From contig NZ_MDHN01000013.1 of the NCBI RefSeq assembly GCF_001757105.1, positions 124,001 through 188,000 on the forward strand: a DNA stretch of 64,000 bases, in the 5' to 3' direction. A model generated the notes under the pieces. The model saw nothing but the letters and a program-made list of their open reading frames with translations, was not told the DNA's origin and did not search any database. This stretch comes from Alteromonas confluentis. GTDB taxonomy: Bacteria; Pseudomonadota; Gammaproteobacteria; Enterobacterales; Alteromonadaceae. How positions within the stretch are numbered: the first letter of the stretch is position 1; the number at the start of each line of letters is the position of its first letter. The position numbers and the translations under genes are program-made. This document shows positions 24,264 to 33,444 of this stretch, piece by piece.

Positions 24264-25629
24264 GCACATTCCTCAAGTTTGTACTGTTTTTTTGACCACG
24301 ACACAAGCCACGGGCTGGCAAGCCCATAAAAATCTTTTAGCGCTCGCTTTTCCAATGATTCTGGCCAATATCACTACGCCATTACTCGGACTGGTTGATA
24401 CGGCCGTAATGGGGCATATGGATTCATCAGCCATGTTGGCAGGCGCGTCTATTGGAACATTGATCCTCACGCAAATCTACTGGGTGTGCGGGTTTCTTCG
24501 TATGTCGTCGACTGGCCTGAGTGCACAGGCGAAAGGAGATCAAGACGCGCCCCTGTTGCGTTCTGCCAAAGTGCTTTGGCAAACCAGCGCTGTTGCTCTC
24601 ATTTTAGGGCTAGGGATCATACTGCTTCAACAGCCCGTGCTATGGGCTGGTCAAGCGCTGGCGTCATCACAGCCAGACGTGGCTGGCTTTACCGAAATGT
24701 ATTTTTCGGTGCGGGTATGGGGTGCCCCTGCGGCAATGCTGAATCTGGCGTTAATTGGCTGGCTGGTGGGTCAGCAGAAAACCCGGCAGGTACTGGTTAT
24801 TCAAATTGTCGGAAATCTGCTGAATGCCGCACTGGATATCGTGTTCGTTTACGGGCTGGATATGTCAGTAAGGGGCGTTGCCCTTGCGAGTGTTATCGCC
24901 GAATACACCATGATGCTGATGAGCGTAGTTGTGGCATTGCGCCTCACAAAAGGTCACTTGCCAGCCTTCGATTGGTTTAACAGCGCCGCCCGTAAAGTGC
25001 TGCTGAAATTGAATGGCAATATGCTACTTCGCAACCTGGCGTTGCAGGCTTGTCTGGCATTTCTGACGATACAAGGCGCGCGTATTGGTGAAACGGCCGC
25101 CGCCGTGAACGCCATTCTAATGCAGTTTTTTGTGCTTATCGCTGTGGGTTTAGACGGCGTCGCGTTCGCGGTGGAAGCCTTAGTAGGCGAGGCTGCGGGG
25201 GCAAAAGATCAGCGTAAACTGGTAGCCTGTACGAATCGAGGCCTATTCTGGTCGTCAATGTTTGCACTGGTTTATGCATTGATGTTTTTTGTGGCCGGAA
25301 GCGACATCATCGGCCTGCTTACCGATATTGAAGCGCTACGTATTACGGCTGCGTCTTACTTACCGCTTATGGTGTTGATGCCTCTTGCCGGGCACTGGTG
25401 TTTCCTATTCGATGGGGTGTTTGTGGGCCTGACGCGCTCGGGTGCAATGCGCAATACCATGATAATCAGTGCGTTGCTGGTTTTCTTTCCGGTGTGGTGG
25501 TATTTCAAAGATTACGGCAATGTGGCGTTGTGGTATGCACTGCTGGCATTTTTGCTTGCCCGGGGCGTTACACTGGGCTGGGAGTTTTGGAAACTGTCGA
25601 AGCAGGGTGCATTGACTGAGAAAACCTGA
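24262..25629 (+). CDS. MATE family efflux protein, DinF-like
   Basis: The 455-residue, 12-helix exporter has the DinF-type N-terminus (ALAFPMILANITTPLLGLVDTAVMGHMD), the GFLRMSSTGLSAQA segment and the second-half GLDGVAFAVEALVGEAAGA. Such proteins couple Na+ or H+ entry to export of cationic or oxidised compounds. The only upstream ATG is at 24262, inside the start codon region of the divergent deacetylase; a TTG ten codons later (24292) is an alternative, and neither has a good ribosome site. No LexA box was found, unlike E. coli dinF. Confidence 0.88.
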   Translation: MHIPQVCTVFLTTTQATGWQAHKNLLALAFPMILANITTPLLGLVDTAVMGHMDSSAMLAGASIGTLILTQIYWVCGFLRMSSTGLSAQAKGDQDAPLLRSAKVLWQTSAVALILGLGIILLQQPVLWAGQALASSQPDVAGFTEMYFSVRVWGAPAAMLNLALIGWLVGQQKTRQVLVIQIVGNLLNAALDIVFVYGLDMSVRGVALASVIAEYTMMLMSVVVALRLTKGHLPAFDWFNSAARKVLLKLNGNMLLRNLALQACLAFLTIQGARIGETAAAVNAILMQFFVLIAVGLDGVAFAVEALVGEAAGAKDQRKLVACTNRGLFWSSMFALVYALMFFVAGSDIIGLLTDIEALRITAASYLPLMVLMPLAGHWCFLFDGVFVGLTRSGAMRNTMIISALLVFFPVWWYFKDYGNVALWYALLAFLLARGVTLGWEFWKLSKQGALTEKT

Positions 25630-25654
25630 GCTCTCCGCTTGCTCTGCGGTTATC

Positions 25655-25912
25655 CTACTTGAACGGGTCGTAATCCTTGCGTTTGTTCGCTGGATTCATG
25701 CCTTTAAGCCGTTGCCACAGAATAGTCAGATAGCCGCTCATGGCAATGACAAACCCTACAAAAAGAATAATAAGAGAAAGGTAGTAGATGGCTGCGTGAA
25801 AGTGGCTGACGGTTATCAGCAGCGTGGCACCAATGATAAACAGCACCAGCCCAAATTTGAATCGGCCCCAACTGCGATGTAAAGCAGTAAGGGACCGGTC
25901 TGATAAATTCAT
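25655..25912 (-). CDS. Small two-helix membrane protein, unknown function
   Basis: An 85-residue protein with two hydrophobic helices (residues ~20-38 and ~42-64) and a basic C-terminal tail (RLKGMNPANKRKDYDPFK). It was not recognised as a named family. It lies 30 nt downstream of nfuA on the same strand and could be cotranscribed with it. Confidence 0.6.
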   Translation of the reverse strand: MNLSDRSLTALHRSWGRFKFGLVLFIIGATLLITVSHFHAAIYYLSLIILFVGFVIAMSGYLTILWQRLKGMNPANKRKDYDPFK

Positions 25913-25942
25913 TCGCTAACCACCGCAAATGAGCTACTGAAC

Positions 25943-26521
25943 TTAGTAGTAAGAGTGCTCACCAGCTTCGTGCTCAGTGGCATCACGAACGCCAGTCAGT
26001 TCGCCAGGGAACTGGTCCAGCAGTTGTTTTTCAATACCTTCTTTTAAGGTTACGTCAACCATTGAACAGCCGTTACAGCCACCACCAAATTGCAGTATAG
26101 CGAGACCGTCTTCGGTAATTTCAAGTAGCACAACTTTACCGCCGTGGCTGGCAAGCTGCGGGTTTACTTCAGATTCAATAACGTAACTAACACGGTCTAC
26201 CAGCGGGGCGTCTGAATCAACCTTGCGCGCTTTCGCGTTTGGCGCTTTTAATGTGAGCTGAGAACCCATTTGGTCAGTCACATAATCAATTTCCGCTTCT
26301 TCCAGAAAAGGGGCGCTTTCGGCATCAACAACAGCATCAAAACCATTGAACGGCAAGGTAATATCGCCAGGCTCAACCGCACTTGGAGGACAGTAAGACA
26401 CGCCACATTCTGCTGTGGAGGTTCCCGGGTTAACTACGAACACTCTGATGTTCGTCCCAGCATCTTGTTTTTCCAACAGTTTTGCGAAGTGAGCCTGAGC
26501 GCCTTCTGATATAGTAATCAT
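25943..26521 (-). CDS. nfuA: Fe-S cluster biogenesis protein NfuA
   Basis: The 192-residue protein combines an N-terminal degenerate A-type carrier domain ([15 protein letters not shown], with [14 protein letters not shown]) and a C-terminal NifU-like domain with the cluster-binding [19 protein letters not shown] (CxxC). It carries and delivers [4Fe-4S] clusters under oxidative or iron stress. The ATG at 26521 is used rather than a TTG two codons earlier because AGGAC sits at the correct spacing. In E. coli nfuA adjoins gntX (comF) and bioH; here an M14 peptidase gene separates them. Confidence 0.96.
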   Translation of the reverse strand: MITISEGAQAHFAKLLEKQDAGTNIRVFVVNPGTSTAECGVSYCPPSAVEPGDITLPFNGFDAVVDAESAPFLEEAEIDYVTDQMGSQLTLKAPNAKARKVDSDAPLVDRVSYVIESEVNPQLASHGGKVVLLEITEDGLAILQFGGGCNGCSMVDVTLKEGIEKQLLDQFPGELTGVRDATEHEAGEHSYY

Positions 26522-26646
26522 TAACAAGTCCTACGTTGCATCGTTATGTGCATATAATAACAAATTTACCTGACTAAAACAGTCAAGTATTGCGGGCATT
26601 TATTCAGGTGTGGTCAAAAGTACAAAAAACAACAGGAAAACCCAAA

Positions 26647-29238
26647 ATGACTTCATATTTCAGACGAACGGGTAAATGGATTTCGGCGTTACTTTTAGTC
26701 ACCGGTTTTTCGGTTTCAGCAGCCCCGGACTTTAAAGATACCGGTGGTAAACCCGCTACGGCCTATTTGCCGGCAGGCACTGAATTTGACCCCGTTGTTC
26801 CCACACCTGAATCGTTTTTAGGCAGTGAAGTGGGTACCTGGCATGTTCGCCACGATCAACTGGTTGCCTATATGCGAGCGCTGGCTGAATCGTCAGACCG
26901 GGTATCATTGGAAGAGACCGGTAAAACGCATGAAAACCGCCCGCTGCTATTGTTAACCATCACCGCCCCGGAAAACAAAGGGAAATTGCCACAATGGCGT
27001 GAACAGCATCTGGCGTCGGTGAATGATGGGGCAAAAACCGCAAAAAATGCCCCTCTGTTCCTTTACATGGGTTACAGCATTCACGGCAACGAACCCTCAG
27101 GCAGTAATGCCGCGCTGGTTGTGGCCTATTATTTGGCTGCCGCCACCAACGATAAAATGGTGTCAGAGTTACTGGCCAGTAACGTGGTGTTATTCGATCC
27201 CTCCTTCAATCCTGATGGTCTTTCGCGCTTTGCTCAATGGGCAAACATGCATAAGGGCAAAAATTTAAATGCCGACGGGGATAACCGTGAACACCGTGAA
27301 GGCTGGCCATCTGGCAGACCAAATCACTACTGGTTCGATTTAAACCGGGACTGGTTACTGCTAACACATCCTGAATCCCGTGCTCGCATTGCACAGTTTC
27401 AAAAGTGGCGTCCGCATATTCTTACCGATCACCATGAAATGGGCCCTGACAGTACATTCTTCTTCCAGCCTGGTGTGCCTTCACGCAAAAATCCGAACAC
27501 GCCCGATGGCAACGTGCGTCTGACAGAGGCGCTGGCGGCTTTCCATGCCGAGGCTTTCGACGATGCGGGTCAATTGTATTTTTCTGAAGAAGGGTTTGAT
27601 GATTTCTATTACGGAAAGGGCTCGTCGTATCCGGATTCCATGGGCAGCATAGGGATTCTGTTTGAGCAAGCCAGCAGCCGCGGCCATGTACAAGAAACCG
27701 TTAATGGCGAATTACCCTTTGCCCAGACAATACAGAATCACGTTACGGCGAGCCTTAGTACCATGAGAGGCGCGCTGGCGAACAAGCCGGCGATTCTGGA
27801 TTACGAAAACAGCTTCTTTAACGAGACCGCTGGGGCCATAAAAGATGACGATGACTTCGGTGCCATCATTGCTGCGCCAAATGATAAAGGGCGTGTAGAC
27901 GCATTGGTGTCGATTTTAGAGCAGCATGGTATTGCTTATGGCTACAGCCAAAAAGAAGTGCAAGCCGGTGAGCAGGCTTATCCCCCAGGCAGTATTGTGG
28001 TGAGTTACAACCAGCCCAAATACCGTTTGATCAAAAGCCTGTTTTCTACCCGACAGTCGTTTGCAGAAAACACATTTTACGATGTGTCTAACTGGAATAT
28101 TGCCCTGGCATTCGACCTCGATTACAGCATTCTGACTAAGCGTGAAGGGCGTAGCGTTAAAACTGCATCACAGTTGAACGCTGCATCTGAGGCAGCTATT
28201 CCTGCTAGCGCCTATGCTTATGCCTTCGAATGGAATGACTACTATTCACCCGCCATGTTGCAGCATCTATTGGAAGCGGGTGCCATTGTAAAAAGCACCG
28301 AAGCGCCGTTTACTGCGCTGTTAAGCGATGGGAGCTCCCACGACTTTGCCGCCGGCACAATGGTTGTCCCTACTGCGCTGAAACAACCTGACGATCTTAT
28401 CGCTCAGCTGAAAAGTGGTGCTGCACTTTCTGGTGTGACGGTTTACGGCATTAAAAGCGGTCTGACATCGAAAGGGTCGGATCTCGGAGGGCGTACCTTG
28501 TCTCGCGTGGATGCGCCACGGGTATTGCTGGTGGGCGGCGAAGGCACCAACTCATCTGAGGCCGGTGAAATTTGGCATTATCTGGATACCCGCGTTGGTT
28601 TGTCTCCCACCATTATTGAACAATCGCGATTAAGCTATACCAACCTGGATAACTACTCTCACATCTTCTTTGTCAGTGGCAGTTACGGTGATCTTAGTGA
28701 ATCTGTGACAGACGCTATTGGTAATTGGGTTAAAGACGGCGGTGTACTGATTGGTCAGAAAACGGCACTGCGCTTCTTTGCACAGAAAGGATGGTTAAAC
28801 GCAGAGATTGTGTCGAGAGACAAAGTAGATGGCGCCTTTCCTACCGATAAATTGCACTATGCTGACAAAGCTGCACTGCGTGCGAGCAAAATCATTGCAG
28901 GGGCGGTGTATGAAACGACGATTGACCCTACTCATCCCATCTTCTTTGGTTACAGCGATAATATGCTGCCGGTGTTTAAAACCACCAACATGATCGTAAA
29001 AGCGGATAAAGACCCATTTACCTTGCCGGGACATTACACCGAAACACCGCTGTTGGCAGGTTACAGCGCCAAACAGTTGGAAGACATGATTGGAAATACA
29101 GCCTCTGTGCTCACACAGCCGAAAGGCCGGGGCGTGGTTATCGGCTTTGTCGACAACAACCTCTTCCGCGGTTACTGGTACGGCACCGGCAAACTGATGA
29201 GTAACGCCATCTATCAGTCGTCACACCTGACGCGGTAG
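26647..29238 (+). CDS. M14 family zinc carboxypeptidase with C-terminal amidotransferase-like domain
   Basis: About 863 residues with a signal peptide (cleavage near Ser-Ala-Ala, residue ~26). The M14 zinc ligands are seen as HGNE (H146, E149) in YSIHGNEPSGSNAAL, with the third ligand likely the His in TDHHEMGPDS. The NREHREGWPSGRPNHYWFDLNRDW block matches large bacterial M14 peptidases. The C-terminal third (after VLLVGGEGTNSSEAGEIWHYL) resembles a glutamine-amidotransferase-like flavodoxin fold often fused in these exported peptidases. The ATG at 26647 follows AGGAAAA; an upstream ATG at 26590 would bury the signal peptide. It likely degrades peptides in the periplasm. Confidence 0.88.
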   Translation: MTSYFRRTGKWISALLLVTGFSVSAAPDFKDTGGKPATAYLPAGTEFDPVVPTPESFLGSEVGTWHVRHDQLVAYMRALAESSDRVSLEETGKTHENRPLLLLTITAPENKGKLPQWREQHLASVNDGAKTAKNAPLFLYMGYSIHGNEPSGSNAALVVAYYLAAATNDKMVSELLASNVVLFDPSFNPDGLSRFAQWANMHKGKNLNADGDNREHREGWPSGRPNHYWFDLNRDWLLLTHPESRARIAQFQKWRPHILTDHHEMGPDSTFFFQPGVPSRKNPNTPDGNVRLTEALAAFHAEAFDDAGQLYFSEEGFDDFYYGKGSSYPDSMGSIGILFEQASSRGHVQETVNGELPFAQTIQNHVTASLSTMRGALANKPAILDYENSFFNETAGAIKDDDDFGAIIAAPNDKGRVDALVSILEQHGIAYGYSQKEVQAGEQAYPPGSIVVSYNQPKYRLIKSLFSTRQSFAENTFYDVSNWNIALAFDLDYSILTKREGRSVKTASQLNAASEAAIPASAYAYAFEWNDYYSPAMLQHLLEAGAIVKSTEAPFTALLSDGSSHDFAAGTMVVPTALKQPDDLIAQLKSGAALSGVTVYGIKSGLTSKGSDLGGRTLSRVDAPRVLLVGGEGTNSSEAGEIWHYLDTRVGLSPTIIEQSRLSYTNLDNYSHIFFVSGSYGDLSESVTDAIGNWVKDGGVLIGQKTALRFFAQKGWLNAEIVSRDKVDGAFPTDKLHYADKAALRASKIIAGAVYETTIDPTHPIFFGYSDNMLPVFKTTNMIVKADKDPFTLPGHYTETPLLAGYSAKQLEDMIGNTASVLTQPKGRGVVIGFVDNNLFRGYWYGTGKLMSNAIYQSSHLTR

Positions 29239-29242
29239 GGAT

Positions 29243-29373
29243 GTGAGCCCTGTTGCCTGAGGAAGGAATTGGCATCGAGGACACGCCGTAAATTCATCCC
29301 TGAAGGCTCGGCCGCCGCATCCCTGCGGCGGACGGTCCTCGCTGCCAACACCTTCCTCTGTCTGCGGGCTCAC
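29243..29373. repeat. Double-hairpin intergenic repeat element, copy 2
   Basis: A 131-nt nested inverted repeat starts 5 nt after the M14 peptidase stop and lies between convergent genes. The outer arms are 29243-29280 and 29336-29373 (paired blocks GTGAGCCC, GAGGAAGG, TTGGCA and CGAGG). They enclose a 55-nt core (29281-29335) with hairpins TTCA/TGAA (29293-29304) and CCGCCGCA/TGCGGCGG (29312-29331), both with TCCC loops. The core is homologous to 18386-18440, but the outer arms are unrelated to those of copy 1. Confidence 0.85.
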
Positions 29374-29539
29374 CCGACCATCGCAAAGGTCTCTGCACAG
29401 CGCTTAAGTTAAAAGGAGCTGCTCTGTTACTGATGTGTGCAAAATGTTCTAGGATTCACGCCGTGTCCTCGATGCTAACCCCTCCCCCGGCGAAAGTGTT
29501 CACACTCTGCTGGCGAAAACGCTCGACTCCAGCGAAGCC

Positions 29540-30217
29540 TCACAACCTGGTCTGGGTCAGTGGTTTTCTCAGGGTGATGGCCATGGCCCACACTTCCACG
29601 ATAATGTCGGGGTTTTGGGCGCGAAGCTGGCGAGCGAGGACGTCGGCGGTGGTGCCGGTGGTCATTACATCGTCGATAATGGCAACATGATGAACGTCTT
29701 CTGGTACCTGAACGGTAAATGCCTGCCGAAGATTCAGTAAGCGCTCGGCTCGAGACAAGCCCGATTGGGTTTTACCGCCAGTACGGCTTGCCCAGTCAGT
29801 GTTTATCGGGCGATCAATGGCTCTGCCTATCTGTCGTGCTATTTCAGTAGATTGATTAAACTGGCGCCGTATAAACCGACGTAACTGAATAGGTACAGGT
29901 AACAGGCAATCTGGTAGTAGTGAATCGTCATCCAAACACATCTCCACAAACCAGTTTGCTAAAATAGACGGGCTTATCAGACAGCGTTTGAACTTGGTAT
30001 TATGAATCAGTGTATCGAAGGGCCAAACGTACTCACCGCAGGCTCTGAGACAACTGTAACCGGTATGACGAAATTGCTGGCTGATTGCCGGATAGCGCAG
30101 TAAATTACCCCTATAATTAAGCTGTAACAAAAAGCGGGTATCAAATTTGCAGAACGAACATACCGGTGTGTCACTGTATTGATTGCACAGCATACATACT
30201 AAATTGGGAAGTCGCAT
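29540..30217 (-). CDS. comF: ComF/GntX family phosphoribosyltransferase-like protein
   Basis: The 225-residue protein has an N-terminal zinc-finger-like region (CMLCNQ...CSFC) and a C-terminal phosphoribosyltransferase fold with the PRPP loop VAIIDDVMTTGTTADVL. Homologues take part in DNA uptake (ComF) or use of external DNA as nutrient (GntX/YhgH). It is divergent from bioH, as in E. coli. Confidence 0.92.
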   Translation of the reverse strand: MRLPNLVCMLCNQYSDTPVCSFCKFDTRFLLQLNYRGNLLRYPAISQQFRHTGYSCLRACGEYVWPFDTLIHNTKFKRCLISPSILANWFVEMCLDDDSLLPDCLLPVPIQLRRFIRRQFNQSTEIARQIGRAIDRPINTDWASRTGGKTQSGLSRAERLLNLRQAFTVQVPEDVHHVAIIDDVMTTGTTADVLARQLRAQNPDIIVEVWAMAITLRKPLTQTRL

Positions 30218-30283
30218 AAAACACGTAGCTCCTGTCGGCCCGACAGTAGTGCAAGCGGCAAAATTGCAGGCATAGTTTAAAGG

Positions 30284-31087
30284 ATGTCATCAGTGTTAAA
30301 TGCTAACGTTTCAGAAAATCTCGTCAGCCGTACCCGGGGTACAGGAAAAGATCTGGTTCTGTTACACGGCTGGGGAATGAATAGCGGCGTCTTCGAGCAT
30401 TTTATTCCTCTGCTGGAAGAAGAATTTCGTATAACCACTATCGACTTACCGGGGTTCGGAGAAAACAATAGCCTTGTTCCTCAACAAACCTACTCTGTGG
30501 CGTCTGTCGCAAACATGTTGTTGCCGTATTTGCCAGACAACTGCATTGTCGCTGGATGGTCTTTGGGCGGAATGGTTGCCCAGCAATTAGCGCTGGATAA
30601 CCCCGATAAAATCAGTGGGCTTATTACTATTGCGTCAACGCCGCGTTTCGTTAGCGGACCATGCTGGCCGGGGATTGATGCAGATTTACTCGCTCAGTTT
30701 GAGACGCAGCTTGCGAAGGATTATCAGAAAACCCTTGAGCGCTTCTTAGCGATTCAGGCAATGGGTAGCGATACCGCGCGAAAAGATATGAAAGCGATTC
30801 GCAAGAGTATTACCGCTTACCCAACGCCCGATCTTGATGCGCTAAAAGCTGCATTAGGGTTGCTGTCTTCGGAAGATCTACGAGATCAAATTGGTCGTAT
30901 TCGCCAGCCAACATTGCGTATTTACGGTCGCCTGGACAGTTTGGTGCCTACCAGCGGAATAGATCGTATTTGTGAATTGCATCCGCAAAGCGACACAGTG
31001 GTTTTGCCCCACGCATCCCATGCGCCATTTATTTCCCATCCGCAACAGTCTGCCGACATTATCCGGCAATTCGCTGGCGCGGTTTAG
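30284..31087 (+). CDS. bioH: Pimeloyl-[acyl-carrier protein] methyl ester esterase BioH
   Basis: The alpha/beta hydrolase (267 residues from the ATG) ends the BioC-BioH route by demethylating pimeloyl-ACP methyl ester for biotin synthesis. It shows LVLLHGWGMNSGVF (oxyanion region), the nucleophile elbow GWSLGG, and late Asp (YGRLDSLVP) and His (LPHASHAPFISHP) of the triad. The ATG is only 1 nt from AAAGG; an in-frame GTG at 30293 has better spacing and could be the true start. BioC is not in the window. Confidence 0.93.
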   Translation: MSSVLNANVSENLVSRTRGTGKDLVLLHGWGMNSGVFEHFIPLLEEEFRITTIDLPGFGENNSLVPQQTYSVASVANMLLPYLPDNCIVAGWSLGGMVAQQLALDNPDKISGLITIASTPRFVSGPCWPGIDADLLAQFETQLAKDYQKTLERFLAIQAMGSDTARKDMKAIRKSITAYPTPDLDALKAALGLLSSEDLRDQIGRIRQPTLRIYGRLDSLVPTSGIDRICELHPQSDTVVLPHASHAPFISHPQQSADIIRQFAGAV

Positions 31088-31220
31088 TTTAAAAAGATCT
31101 GTCGATATGTTTTGTTTAGGCATATCGACGGCCTTCAGCATCGACTGCTTATTACGCAGCAGATGAATCACGTTATCTCAATTGCTTGACCCCTTTTCCA
31201 TCAACCTCTGAATCCTTTTC

Positions 31221-31258
31221 AAACACTAACGAGTTGCCACCGGTGGCATTTAGTGTTT
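31221..31258 (+). promoter_or_regulatory. Palindromic operator upstream of the IclR-type regulator
   Basis: A perfect 14-bp palindrome TGCCACCGGTGGCA at 31235-31248 is framed by a second inverted repeat, AAACACTAA (31221-31229) and TTAGTGTTT (31250-31258). It lies 60 nt before the regulator start. A near-identical site precedes the TonB receptor gene at 33474-33491, so both probably bind the same regulator, either the adjacent IclR protein or a LacI-type factor elsewhere. Confidence 0.7.
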
Positions 31259-31317
31259 AAATGTTAATTATAAGTTATTATTTTGTCTCTTCCGTACATC
31301 TATCTTAAAGGTGAAAT

Positions 31318-32070
31318 ATGGAGCGCTACATCATACCCAGCGTGTATCAGGCTATTCAGCTTTATCGTGTATTAGCACGCGCTGAGCGAGGCATGTCGTC
31401 ATTAGAACTGGAAGAGACGCTAAAATTACCTCGGTCTTCGGTTTTCCGCTTGCTGAAAACATTGCTCAATCAATCTCTAATCAATAAACGCGGAACCCGG
31501 TACTATATCGATAATGGTATGCATGCCTTAGGCGGGATTTCTCCGACCATCCAGCTGTATCAGAGCGAGTTGGCAGCCCCCCTGGCGGAGCTCGTTGAGC
31601 ATACCGCGCATGTCGCGATGTTGTGTATTCCGGCAAGTGACTGCGTTTTGGTTCAGGATGTTGTTTGCATGGACAGCACCAGCATGTCGTTGATCAGGCC
31701 CGGATACCGACTCTCATTACTGGAGTCAGCCCCCGGCCACATTATGCTTGCCTATCACTCTCGTTATCGGGAAATGTCAGACAAGAATATTACCGCAAAT
31801 AGTCTGGACACTTTCCAGGTAAGTAAAATCAGCGCTCAGACTTGCACCCGTGGCTATGCGGTGTCGGCAGGGCTGAGTGATCAACAGGCCTTCATTTCGG
31901 TACCGGTGTTATCGAAAAGTGGTGAACTGCTGGCTATGTTGTGTCTGCTGATCACTAACACCAATATAAAAACTGACACCAGTGAGCTCAGTCACTGGTC
32001 TACGCAACTCAAGCTGGTTGCCTCACTGCCAGCCCGCGAATACCTCACAGATAAGAAGGAAGCCGGATAA
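31318..32070 (+). CDS. IclR family transcriptional regulator
   Basis: The 250-residue regulator has an N-terminal winged helix-turn-helix (YQAIQLYRVLARAERGMSSLELEETLKLPRSSVFRLLKTL, residues ~9-50) and a C-terminal IclR effector domain (ELVEHTAHVAMLCIPASD, LESAPGHIMLAYHS, QTCTRGYAVSAGLSDQQAFISVPV). An AAAGGTGAA site precedes the ATG. Its stop shares one base with the start of the PL1 lyase, so the two are translationally coupled. By position it likely controls pectin use, as KdgR (also IclR family) does in enterobacteria; this is inference from context. Confidence 0.88.
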   Translation: MERYIIPSVYQAIQLYRVLARAERGMSSLELEETLKLPRSSVFRLLKTLLNQSLINKRGTRYYIDNGMHALGGISPTIQLYQSELAAPLAELVEHTAHVAMLCIPASDCVLVQDVVCMDSTSMSLIRPGYRLSLLESAPGHIMLAYHSRYREMSDKNITANSLDTFQVSKISAQTCTRGYAVSAGLSDQQAFISVPVLSKSGELLAMLCLLITNTNIKTDTSELSHWSTQLKLVASLPAREYLTDKKEAG

Positions 32071-33386
32071 TGATAAAAACATGGTGCTTTGCTTTTACCC
32101 TTTTCGTTGCCTTTATTGGCCCACTCAAGGTCGTATATGCTGAATCGACGCTGGCTTTTGAGGGCGCCGCGGGGTTTGGAAAATATACTCGAGGCGGTAA
32201 CGATGGCAAAGTGCTGGTAGTGACCACATTGGAAGATAACGCGGCGCATCCTAAAGAAGGCTCTCTGCGATGGGCGGTGAAGCAAAAGTATCCTCGGCTG
32301 ATTGTCTTCGCCGTGTCTGGCATTATCCAACTGCAAGATACCCTTGAGATAAAACACCCTAACATTACCATTGCGGGGCAAACCTCGCCCGGCGGTATAG
32401 CGCTGGCAGGCGAGTCGACTTCCATCGAAACCGATCAGGTTATCATTCGACACTTACGTTTTCGTCCTGGCCATTTTCTGAAAGAAGGTGATGCGCTAAG
32501 CGCCCGTAATCACAGTGATATTATTATCGATCACTGTTCAATGAGCTGGGCCAATGATGAGGTGGGTTCATTTTACAATAACACCCGTTTTACCCTGCAG
32601 AACTCAATACTTTCTGAGAGCCTTAATAACGCAGGTCATCACAAGGGCAGTCACGGTTATGGTGGGATATGGGGAGGAAGAAAGGCGTCTTTCCTGCAAA
32701 ATGTCTTAGTTAGTCACGTGAGTCGCAATCCGCGAATAAATGGCTGGCGGCTGAAGTCACCCTATCCTCAGTCTGAAGAGTTTATCGACATCCGCAATAA
32801 TGTGATTGCCAACTGGCGCGACGCCTCGGGTTATGGTGGTGAAGCGGGAAAAGCGAACCTTGTCGGCAATGTTTACTTGCCGGGACCGGCAACCAGTTCG
32901 CCGCGCTTTTTTGAATTCTGGGGAGATGATCGTCCGATTGCGCAGTTGTTTATCGCAGAGAATTTGATGAAAGGTGATGAGATGATGACGGCTGATAACC
33001 GGTTGGGCATCAAAGTAAAAAATCAGAAAAAACACCCAAAGCAGGCTGCCGATATTGAATCGCGTAGCCTAAGCAATAAGCCTTTCATGGGGGCTACAAT
33101 AGACGCCCTCGGCGATGTTGTTCTGAACACAGAGCAGGTATGGCATAAACTTATTATTCAAAGGGATGCTGGTGCAAATGCGCAACGTCTACGTCGTGGT
33201 AATGATAGCGTAGACACGCGCATCTTCGACCAGGTTGCTAACAATCAGTTTCAAGTGGGTAATAAAGGCATTATCGACTCGGAACTCGATGTAATGCGCT
33301 GGGACACCTATCTCAAAGAACTCACAGCCTACGACAATAACGCCATTGAACAGCCTGACGAAGCCTCATATCGCAGCATGTTATAA
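32070..33386 (+). CDS. Pectate lyase, polysaccharide lyase family 1-like
   Basis: The 438-residue protein has a signal peptide (ends near Val-Val-Tyr-Ala) and a right-handed beta-helix. PL1-type features include EGAAGFGKYTRGG, GSLRWAVKQKYPRLIVFAVSGII, ITIAGQTSPGGI and the SDIIIDHCSMSWANDE calcium region; a likely catalytic Arg lies in SHVSRNPRINGW. It would cut polygalacturonate by beta-elimination outside the cytoplasm. No lipobox is seen, so it is periplasmic or secreted. It is coupled to the regulator gene and followed by the promoter of the TonB receptor. Confidence 0.85.
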   Translation: MIKTWCFAFTLFVAFIGPLKVVYAESTLAFEGAAGFGKYTRGGNDGKVLVVTTLEDNAAHPKEGSLRWAVKQKYPRLIVFAVSGIIQLQDTLEIKHPNITIAGQTSPGGIALAGESTSIETDQVIIRHLRFRPGHFLKEGDALSARNHSDIIIDHCSMSWANDEVGSFYNNTRFTLQNSILSESLNNAGHHKGSHGYGGIWGGRKASFLQNVLVSHVSRNPRINGWRLKSPYPQSEEFIDIRNNVIANWRDASGYGGEAGKANLVGNVYLPGPATSSPRFFEFWGDDRPIAQLFIAENLMKGDEMMTADNRLGIKVKNQKKHPKQAADIESRSLSNKPFMGATIDALGDVVLNTEQVWHKLIIQRDAGANAQRLRRGNDSVDTRIFDQVANNQFQVGNKGIIDSELDVMRWDTYLKELTAYDNNAIEQPDEASYRSML

Positions 33387-33444
33387 GCAATCACACCCCC
33401 GCAAATGTTGATATTTTAATATTTTGTAAATTTGAAGTTAAAAT

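Noticed and set aside
24262-24320. Possible SOS box near the DinF-like gene
   Set aside because: The nearest candidate (CTGT followed by CCAC at the right spacing) matches only one half-site, so LexA control is not supported.
29374-29539. Possible small gene between repeat copy 2 and comF
   Set aside because: Short plus-strand frames here lack ribosome sites and run into antisense comF; only repeat-like fragments are visible.
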